NCBI GenBank assembly: GCA_903813345.2
Contig: CAIIXF020000010.1
Span: 11,026,349-11,090,348, forward strand
Direction: 5' to 3'
Length of the DNA stretch: 64,000 nt
Source of the DNA: Owenia fusiformis
Taxonomy: Eukaryota; Annelida; Polychaeta; Sabellida; Oweniidae
The position numbers were made by a program, and so were the translations under genes. The notes under the pieces were generated by a model. It did not search any database. It was not told the DNA's origin and worked only from the letters and a program-made list of their open reading frames with translations. Of this stretch, positions 11,935 to 22,300 are shown in pieces (position 1 is the first letter of the stretch; every line of letters starts with the position of its first letter).

Positions 11935-12808
11935 ACAAGGCACAGGACGTGAACGAGATCACACCATCAAATAGGCAGACACTATGAACCAGGAAAACTG
12001 TTCTCCTATTATGTTTACAAATTTCAAGAACAAGAAAACAAGATGGCCGCCCAAAAGTTAATCAGCTCTAGTAGTTGATATCCTCTATCATTTGTGTAAA
12101 TTTGAAGGAAATCCGATGAGCGGTTTTCCTGAAATGGCTGATGACAAGATTTTTCGAAAAACCTTCAAAATGGCCACCAGAAAACAAGATGGCCGCCCAA
12201 AAGTTAATCAGCTCTAGTACTTGATATCCTCTATCATGTGTGTAAATTTGAAGGAATCCGATGAGCGGATTTTCTGAAATGGGGATGACAAGATTTTTCG
12301 AAAAATCTTCAAAATGGCTGCCAGAAAACAAGATGGCCGACCAAAAGTTAATCAGCTCTAGTACTTGATATCCTCTATCATTTGTGTAAATTTGAAGGAA
12401 ATCCGATGAGCGATTTTCCTGAAATGGCGATGACAAGATTTTTCGAAAAACCTTCAAAATGGCCACCAGAAAACAAGATGGCCGCCCAAAAGTTAATCAG
12501 CTCTAGTACTTGATACCCTCTATCATGTGTGTAAATTTGAAGGAAATCCGATGAGCGGATTTTCTGAAATGGCGATGACAAGATTTTTCGAAAAACCTTC
12601 AAAATGGCCACCAGAAAACAAGATGGCCACCCAAAAGTTAATCAGCTCTAGTACTTCATATGCTCTATCATCTCTGCGAATTTGGAGAAAATCTGATGAG
12701 CAGTTTTCCTTAAACGGCGATGACAAAAAATGGGACGATCACGATCACGACCACGATCACGACCACAATCACGACCAGTATGACGACTATATCCCACCGA
12801 TGGTGTGA
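11935..12808. mobile_element. Insertion in unit B built of about 136-bp tandem units
   Basis: Unit A reads straight through this point (near 5069). Unit B has about 870 extra bases. The core (about 12037-12700) is five units of roughly 136 bp, each with CAAGATGGCC, TTAATCAGCTCTAGTACTTG and TTTTCGAAAAA. The right end is a short array of CACGATCACGAC followed by ATATCCCACCGATGG. The ORFs across it are repeat artefacts. It resembles the elements at 14043-14817 and 55563-56537 in having internal GGCCGCC/GGCGGCC-type units, a simple repeat near one end and a TATATCCC-like edge. Confidence 0.65.
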
Positions 12809-13150
12809 TAAAAAGTAAACAATGCAATTGGACTGTGACTGGCAAACCAAAAATGGTCTTTACCATACAAAATTGGATAAACAGTGCAGTATAAAAAATA
12901 TACTGTAAATAAATATATCAATAATGCACATGGTCGGATGGTTATATCAATGTCCATCATTGTAATTAATTCATGGGGGAAGAGGATAATGATTCACTAA
13001 GGGACATCATTGGTTTATAAGATTAATAAAATGTGGGTATGAAATGGAACTTCAGGTTGCCTTGTAAATAAAGGGGTCAATAAATAGTGAAATGAATTAT
13101 TTCTTTTAAAGGACATTGATATTCACCTCACCACTAAAATCATCTTGATC

Positions 13151-13375
13151 TCAGGACCTCGGTTTAAACACCTTATTGATAAATGTATGAATTTTACTCG
13201 ATTGTTTCTTTGTATTGTTTTTAAGCATTTCATCTGAGGTTAGGTTCTCCTTCTGGCGTATAACACGAATCAAAGTGTGGAAGGAATCGTCTACGAAATG
13301 GCGATGGGCTGCGGAGGTCTCGAAAAAAGGGCAGCTGAATTGTCTAGCTAGGGATTTCCCTTCCTCTGTAGTAAC
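13151..13375 (-). CDS. RIT1: RIT exon 5 (C-terminus)
   Basis: The exon starts [13 protein letters not shown], includes [13 protein letters not shown], and ends FKPRS-TGA. Acceptor TTATCTCCAG. The last 30 residues are rich in lysine and lack a CAAX box. Confidence 0.93.
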   Translation of the reverse strand, partial: VTTEEGKSLARQFSCPFFETSAAHRHFVDDSFHTLIRVIRQKENLTSDEMLKNNTKKQSSKIHTFINKVFKPRS

Positions 13376-16300
13376 CTGGAGATAAATCAAATTATGGAAT
13401 TATTAACTAAAAAACATCATCTCTATGGAGAGCAAACACCACAAAATCAAGTCAACCCTCGTCGCCAAAATGTCATCTTCCAATGAAAATAAGCATTTAG
13501 ATTCAAGCAGCCACTTTGAATCAGATTTCCTCTTGCATAGAGTGGTTGTAAACGTTATTTCTAAAATATGACAAATAAATAAATAAAAAATTCAAGTTCA
13601 AATCAAAGACTCAAACAATTCTATTTTTCATATTGAACTATATAAATCGATCAATCAGGGTCCTATCATGCAATAAAGTGAATTGATGGACATTTATGTA
13701 CATGTGCACTCATCTTTTTCAAATGATTAGTTATATAGTTAGTGATTAGTCAATGATATGCATGATGGAAAATAAGTCAATAATTCTGCTCGAATAAACA
13801 AAAAATTCATCTTACCTTGCGTTGTTTCTCCAAATCATATTTATTGCCAACTAATATAATAGGAATATCATCTCTTTTTCTTACACGATCGATTAGTTTT
13901 TTATATTCCATTGCAACATCAAAGCTGCGTCTATCTGTGATTGAATAACATATAAGGAAGCCCTCTCCTTGTCTCATGTATTGTTCTCTCATAGCAGTAA
14001 ACTCTGGCTGGAAGGGAAAACATAATATACACTAGATAATGGCAACTCCGCGGAGTAGCAAATCCCAACGAACAAAATATCAATTCCGAATTCAAATCAA
14101 TTATACTCATTACTTTGGTTAAAATTGAAAAATTTAGATTTTAGAATTGCGAATTCCTGCAAAGCAGCCATTTTGAATTTTCTGAGGTACAAATTGGAAA
14201 AATAATACCATAATTGTGATCTACTCCAAAATTCCTTCAATTTGAGTATTACATAGCCATACGTTGAAGGGATCGAATAATTATTGCGAAATCGTACATT
14301 AGACAGCCATTTGAATTTTAAGAGGCTCGAATCAGAAAAAAGATACAATATTTGCAATCTACTCTTAATTGCCTTTCATTTGAGTATAATAAAGCTATAC
14401 TTCAGAAATATCTAAAAATTAGTGAAAATTTCTGTTTTCCTGACCCCCCCATACACGGCCCCTGGGGTCAGGATGAAAAACACGGAATATATGTGAAATA
14501 TATTATGTTGCGAAAATACTACCAAAATTTCAAACAATAATATTAATTACTTTGGTTTAGAATGAAAAATTTATGATTTTTGCGAAAAAGTCCCGTCATT
14601 TTTAAAGCGGCGGCCATCTTGGAAAATTTTTTTTTGAGTAAAACTATTCATCAATATACATCTTTCCACCAAATATGAAGAAAATCCATCAACCAATATT
14701 TGAGTTATCTTCCGGACGGACGGACGGACTGACTGACTGACGGACTGACAGACTGACGGACTGACGGACGGACAGAGGGCTTCACTATATCCCTACCGAA
14801 CTTCGTTCGTTGGGATAACAATTTGATAACATATAAGGAAGCCCTCTCCTTGTCTCGTGAATTGTTCTCTCACAGCAGTAAACTCTGGCTGGAAAAGAAA
14901 ACATACTATTCACAATATGATGACATATAAGGAAGCCCTCTCCTCCTTGTCTCATGTATTGTTTTGATAGGGACATTAACCAAACATTTGATAGGGACAT
15001 TAACCAAACATTTCATAGGGACATTAACCAAACATTTGACAGGGACATTAACCAAACAATTCATAGGGACACTAACCAAACATATAATTGGGACACTAAC
15101 CGAACATATAATAGGGACACTAACCAAACATTTCATAGGGACATTAACCAAACATTTCATAGGGACATTAACCAAACATTTGACAGGGACATTAACCAAA
15201 CATTTTATAGGGACATTAACCAAACATTTCATAGGGACATTAACCAAACATTTAACAGGGACATTAACCAAACATTTAACAGGGACATTAACCAAACATT
15301 TCATAGGGACATTAACCAAACATTTGACAGGGACATTAACCAAACATTTAACAGGGACATTAACCAAACATTTCATAGGGACATTAACCAAACATTTAAC
15401 AGGGACATTAACCAAACATTTCATAGGGACATTAACCAAACATTTGACAGGGACATTAACCAAACATTTAACAGGGACACTAACCAAACATATAATAAGG
15501 ACACTAACCTGTCCAGCAGTATCCAGAATGTCAAGCTTTGCCACATCACCATCTATAACAGCTTGCTTCTCATAGGCATCCTCTGCAAGAGACACAATGC
15601 TAATTTGAATAGTAAATAATGTAGATGTCTTGCCTCTGAGCTTTTGTAAGAGCAACAAGGCAAATCCACATGCCAAATGTTTCCAGTCTTTCCATTTGCT
15701 ACAAACGCCAAACCCCAATTGCCAAACATCGTCCACAAAAAAATGTTGGAGACATATATATAAAACATATATTAACACTTCTGGTGGTGACATGAAAATG
15801 AAAAGTAAATTTGAGAAACAAAGGCTCAAATAGTGCAACATGAATCAAAGACTTATGCCATTTTAAACTCAAATGACAGATTGTGATTGGCCAGATTATG
15901 CCACATGTCCAGTTGTTGGAAAAAGGAGGTACGAGTTCTGGAGGTCTGTGTTCAGAGGATGAGTCGTTGCTCACTCATTCCTGGATGTAGTTTGTTATGT
16001 ATGTTATGGATGTAGTTTTGGAATAAGAAGGGATAGAGAGCCAAGTGTGTTAAAATGTTTGCAGCAACTTTTTAAAACGAGGCATAAATATGTAAAATGT
16101 CACCTGGTCCTGCCATTTGTTACAGACACTGGCCACCAAACAACATGTGCCAAATACCAACCACCAAACACAATCCATAAAAAAGTGAAGACTAAAAAAA
16201 TATGTTACCAAAGAGATATTATTCACCAAATAAAGTGGCAACCAAAACAAAATCATATCCTAATTACTTTCAAACTTTATTTGTATTACATGTGGTTCTA

Positions 16301-19300
16301 ATACAGGTACATATAAGGAAATCACCATATATAATCGTCATTAACTACCTAATTTCATACTTGCTTTTTGATGCAAGTAAGATTTTCTTAAATACTTCAA
16401 ATAAAGGTATGAGAAAAGTATGCAAGCAGTAGTGGTCTGAGCAGTAAACAAGGCCACAACTGAAGACAGTAAGATATCAAATCCAAGATAATCCAAAGCA
16501 AATGGTAGAAAACCCAATGTAATGACTTGGCAAGCGGAACTCACTATTGACATTTTAGTGTCTTTCTTATGCAGTAAAATTCCGAAGGAAAACATAGCAA
16601 ATGTTTGTATAATTGGCCAGAATGTGTATAACTTAAAGGGATAGTTTACTGCGATAAAATTATCTACAGAAATGTGAAATAAATATAAAAATATAACCCT
16701 TGTAATGGGAGTAATCCAGCATATTGAAATAGAAATAATAAATGAAACAAATGCAATAATGGAGGTGCAGATAACTAGTTCATGGTCAAAATGTAACGAT
16801 GAGTTCATCCCAGATGCAAGGTATGCAGATACCATTGTTGCAATACTGACTAATATCCTTCGCAATGAATAAAATGATGCATGGAGGACATGAACGTTTG
16901 CCAGTGCCATACTTCGTGTAGATTCAGATGGTGTTAGTTGTGCAATAACTAAACTGAGGATAAAAGTTTCACATTTTTCAATGAGCTGTTGGAATCCTAG
17001 AGGAAGTGTTAATTTAACCATTTGATGGTATGTCAGTGTTTTTGTACTTTCAACAGGTAGCTCATTGATCAAGTATATTTTATATCCTATAAAGCTGAAG
17101 ATAAGATAAACCAGAGCTGATACATATGCTGATATTATTGGTATCAAGATTGGTCTTCTAGTTATTAAGGGTGTGGCCATGAGAGAGAAAATACTCCCAA
17201 ATTTGGAGATAAACCTCAAAAACTCAGCAAGGAGACAAAAAGAGGTGTGTTTTTTCTTCAATAATAATCCATGGATTGCAGACCCAGTATTTAGGATCAC
17301 GGACATCAAACAGAGTGATGCTATGCCAAATTGAATTTCTTGAAGTTCCTGATTAGTAATACGAAATAGCACTTGGATGGTGTATCCCACTGGTGTAAGA
17401 CCAATGACAAGAAAAATCCCTGCTGTGATGGTGCTACTGCAAATCACAAAGATCAGTCCTTTCTTTAAGTCCATTTTTGAGTTGACCAGTATAATAAATC
17501 CTTGGCTTGCCTGACTTTGTGATAAGTATGCCCGAAGAATGTTCGCAATGTTGATTGTCAATGATACAACAACCAAGGATTCATTTATATCCTTGGTGTA
17601 TGTTTGGCTCAAACTATCAACAATTCTAGCCATAGCTGGTTCCATATTAGCAATTGCAGTAGGTAGAAACATTTGAAATATAAACAAGCATTTTCCCCAG
17701 TCAGTTTCAGTCGCATCCTGGGCATTAAAATCCATCTTTGTGGAATCTTGCTTACTTAAAATTAGAATAGATCGAAATCTTAATAAAAAGCTTAAAATAC
17801 TTTTACAGTATATGACATTGACCTGAAGTATCTGAATGAATACAAAAAACATAAGTAGAATTTATGAGTACAGAAACACCTGTGAAGTGAAACATCTCTG
17901 TAAATGGTACACATCCACACATGGAATACTTTTTAAAATCTGGGTAATGACACTTTGTTAATGAAAAATAAACTGCTTTACTTTTAAAAATCTTATTATC
18001 CATTTAAGTTAATATAAAATAAACCTCTGTAGGTAGAACAAGTTTATAGTGGAAAAACAAATTGAGGTAGAAAAGGTGTTCCACTTACACAGTTTTCCTG
18101 TATTGAACATATAAAATGAATATAAAATATCACATGAATGCATCTTTACAAAAATCTTTACAAAATAATCTAAACATTTTTCATTTATTATAAAAAGAAA
18201 TGACTTCACATGAACCAATGAGTGTCTCAATAAAAATGTTACAAGTGCAAAATAGTCAATATCTTTTAGAATTTTGGCATTCACCCTAAAAACAAATTGC
18301 ATTCTTAAAGAGAAAATTATCAAGATTAACTTAACACCAGCAGATTTAAAATCCTTCTATGGTTGATGACACAGGACAGATTTTATTGACTCATGTGAAA
18401 TCTGACTTGGGCAAACTTCTCAGTATAGTTAAAAAGAACAAAGGACAAAGAGGAAGCATTCCTTTAACATCTAATCTTATTCACAGTTAAACATTTTACT
18501 GAATCATTTCTGCAATTTTCCTATCTCTTTCATAAAATGGCCACTCAACATTTCGGTACAAGCATGTGTGATGAGCTTCCTTTCTAGTCATATTACACTC
18601 AAATATTCTTTGATGAGGTTCATTCAGATCAGTTAGTTCAGAGTGTTGTGAAAACCTTAGTTATTGGGTGACAGCACAAGAGGAAATTCAGGGAGGGAGG
18701 AGGGCACTGGCGGATCCAGAAGTTAACAAGGGGGGGCTAACTTTTGAGCCAGGAAAAAGTTTCTACACTTGCGTGGAAATTTTGGGCCCCTAATACCAAA
18801 ATTGTGCCTAAACTTTGAAAATGATAATTTTCTGATAATTTGGCCTAAAGAAGGGATAAAAAGGCCAAATTATGCCCAAAAAGGCCCTACAAAATTTTTA
18901 GGCCCTAAAATATTTTTCTAGGCCCACAAAAGGGAGGGAAAGGGGGCCTGCGGCCATAAAACCTCCATGGATCCAACATTGGGGGGAGGGTGGGGGGTAA
19001 TTTAGGTGACCTTTGGGGGCCACTCGTCAGGATTATTCAATGCTATGATGCAATTTGCAGAGTTCTGTCACAGTCATTCACCTGTGAAAAGGAAAAGTTT
19101 GTTATGTATGTTGTATGTAGTTTTGGAATAAGAAGGGATAGAGAGTCAAGTGTGTTAAAATGTTTGTAGCAACTTTTTAAGTAAAATGTCACTTGACCTG
19201 CCATTTGTTACAGACACTGGCCAACAAACAACATCTGCCAAATACCAACCACCAAACACCATCCATAAAAAAGTGAAGACTAGAAAATATGTTCCCAAAG

Positions 19301-22300
19301 AGATATTATTCAACAATATACTTGGCAAACAAAATAAAATCATGTCCTAATTACTTTCAAACTTTTTTTGCATTACATGTGGTACTAATACAGGTAATAT
19401 ATAAAATGTATAATACAGGTAATATATAATATATAATGGTACTACTACAGGTAATATATATATAATATTTGTATTGTATAAGGCAATCACCATATATAAT
19501 CGTCATTAACTACCTAATTTCATACTTGCTTTTGACGCAACTAAGATTTTCTTAAATACTTCAAATAAAGGTATGAGAAAAGAATGCAAGCAGTAGTGGT
19601 CTGAGCAGTAAACAAGGCCACAACTGAAGACAGTAAGATATCAAATCCAAGATGATCTAAAGCAAATGGTAGAAAACCCAATATAATGACTTGGCAAGCG
19701 GAGCTCACTATTGACATTTTAGTGTCTTTCTTATGCAGTAAAATTCCAAACGAAAACAAGGCAAATGTTTGTATAATCGGCCAAAATGTGTACAACTTAA
19801 CCGGATAGTATACTTCATTGAAATTATCTACAGAAATGTGAAATAAATATAGAAATATAACCCTTGTAATGGGAGTAATCCAGCACATTGAAATAGAAAT
19901 CATAAATGAAACAAATGCAATAATGGAGGTGCAGATAACTAGTTCATGGTCGAAATGTAACGATGAGTTACTCCCAGATGCAAGGTATGCAGATACCATT
20001 GTTGCAATACTGACTAATATCCTTCGCAAAGGGTAAAATGATGCATGGAGTACATGAACGTTTGCAAGTGCCATACTTCGTGTAGATTCAGATGGTGTTA
20101 GTTGTGCAACAACTAAACTAAGGATAAAAGATTCAGATTTTTCAATGAGCTGCTGGAATCCTAGAGGTAGTGTTAATTTAACCATTTGATGGTATGTCAG
20201 TGTTTTTGTACTTTCAACAGGTAGCTCATTGATCAAGTATATTTTATATCCTATAAAGCTGAAGATAAGATAAACCAGAGCTGATACATATGCTGATATT
20301 ATTGGTATCAAGATTGGTCTTCTAGTTATTAAGGGTGTAGCCATGAGAGAGAAAATACTCCCAAATTTGGAGATAAACCTCAAAAACTCAGCAAGGAGAC
20401 AAAAAGAGGTGTGTTTTTTCTTCAATAATAATCCATGGATTGCAGACCCAGTATTTAGGATCACGGACATCAAACAGAGTGATGCTATGCCAAATTGTAT
20501 TTCTTCAAGTTCTTCATTAGTAATACGAAATAGCACTTGAATGACATATCCCACTGGTGTAAGACCAATGACAAGAAAAATCCCTGCTATGATGGAGCTA
20601 TTGCAAATCACAAAGATTATTCCTTTCTTTAAGTCCACCTTAGAGTTAACCAGTATAATAAATCCTTGGCTTGCCTGGCCTGCTGTTAAGTATGCCCGAA
20701 GAAAGTTCCCAATGGTGAGTGTCAATGATACAACAACCAAGGATTTATTTATATCCTGGGTGTATGTTTGGCTCAAACTATCAAAAATTCTACCCATAGC
20801 TGGTTCCATATTAGCAATTGCAGTAGGTAGAAACATTTGAAATATTAACAAGCATTTTCCCCTGTCAGTGTCAGTTGCATCATGGGCATTAAAATCCATC
20901 TTTGTGGAAGCTTGCTTACTTAAAATTAGAATAGATCAAAGTCTTATAAGTTGATATGCGTTTACAGAATATTCCATTGACCTGAAGGATCTAAATAAAT
21001 ACCAAAAACATTAGTAGAATTTATAGGTACAGAAACACCTGTGAAGTGAAACATCTCTGTAAATGGTACACATCCACACATGGAATACTTTTTTAAATCT
21101 GGGTAGTGACACTTTGTTAGTGTAAAATAAACTGCTTTACTTTTTAAAACCTTACTACCCATTTGAGTTTATATAAAATAAACCTCTGTAGGTGGAACAT
21201 GTTCATAGTAGAAAAACAATTTGAGGTAGAAAAGGTGTTCCAGTTACACAGTTTTCCTGTATTGAACATATAAAATGAATATATAAAATATCACATGAAT
21301 GCATCTTTACAAAAATCTTTACAAAAGAATGTAAACATTTTTCATTTATTATAAAAAGAAATGACTTCACATGAACTAATATAATGAGTGTCTCAATAAA
21401 AATGTTACAAGTTCAAAATAGTTAATATCTTTTAGAATTTTGGCATTCACCCTAAAAACAAATTGCATTCTTAAAGAGCAAATTCTCCAGATTAATTTAA
21501 CACCAGCAGATTTAAAATCCTTCTATGGTTGACGACACAGGTCAGATTCTATTGACTCATGTGAAATCTTACTTGTACCAACTTCTCAGTATAGTTAATA
21601 AAAAGAACAAAGGACAAAGAGGAAGCATTCTTTTAACATCTAATCTTATTCACAGTAAAGATTTTACTGAATCATTTCTGCAATTTTCCTATCTCTTTCA
21701 TAAATTGGCCACTCAACATTTCGGTACAAGCATGTGTGATGAGCTTCCTTTCTAGTCATACCACACTCAAACATTCTTCGATAACGTTCATTCAGATAAC
21801 CTTGTTCAGAGAGTTGTGGAAACCTTGGTTATTTTTTTTTTACTAATAGGATTTTATTAGTACTGATGCCCTTTTAGGGCCAAATGTACATACGATATAC
21901 AAGTTTCAATAACAGTAAATCAGACCCTAAGATTCCCACACGCCAGGACGCCAGCGGCGCCTAGTTTTAGTGGCTGGCGTGCTTCGTCACAAAATACAAG
22001 TCCCCCTGGCGTATTTCAAAACGACCCATGAGCTTACCTTGATTGACTATATACGTCAATATTGGTCATGGTTTCCCCGATCCGCGGTAATATGAATAAA
22101 AATATCTGACGATCTTTTGCGGAAATGATAAAGATAATCGGGGAAAACTCTTCATTCAATTCGCAGGGCTCTATTGGGAATTTTGCAATTGATTCTTGGT
22201 TCATTTAGCGATCTGTACGGTAAACTCTCCAATAACAATCCATGCCATTATTGCAGAGATATGCTCATACCCCGTTCTAATGTTTCTGATTTTTGGCAAG

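Larger units (their letters stand above)
8594..18280. repeat. Tandem duplication unit B
   Basis: This is the second copy of unit A, longer because it is ungapped and carries extra insertions: 11935-12808 (tandem-repeat element), 14043-14817 (related element) and the 24-bp minisatellite at 14965-15503. It lacks the 2311-2754 MITE of unit A. It starts with a remnant of the last torsin codons (about 8599-8625), including the stop. The interval 8626-13150 holds no gene that I can support. Confidence 0.85.

Noticed and set aside
12068-12866. Four or five overlapping ORFs with FSKNLVI and HDHDHD repeats
   Set aside because: They are translations of the about 136-bp tandem unit and the CACGATCACGAC simple repeat in an insertion absent from unit A.
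14954-15841. ORFs of 200-311 residues over the 24-bp array (VKCLVNVP and DINQTF repeats)
   Set aside because: A 24-bp unit is a multiple of three and stop-free in several frames. Only the RIT exon 3 segment inside is coding.
17736-17852. Longer start of ANKH-like copy 2
   Set aside because: The extra 39 codons are not kept in copies 1 and 3; the MDFNA start is shared by all three.
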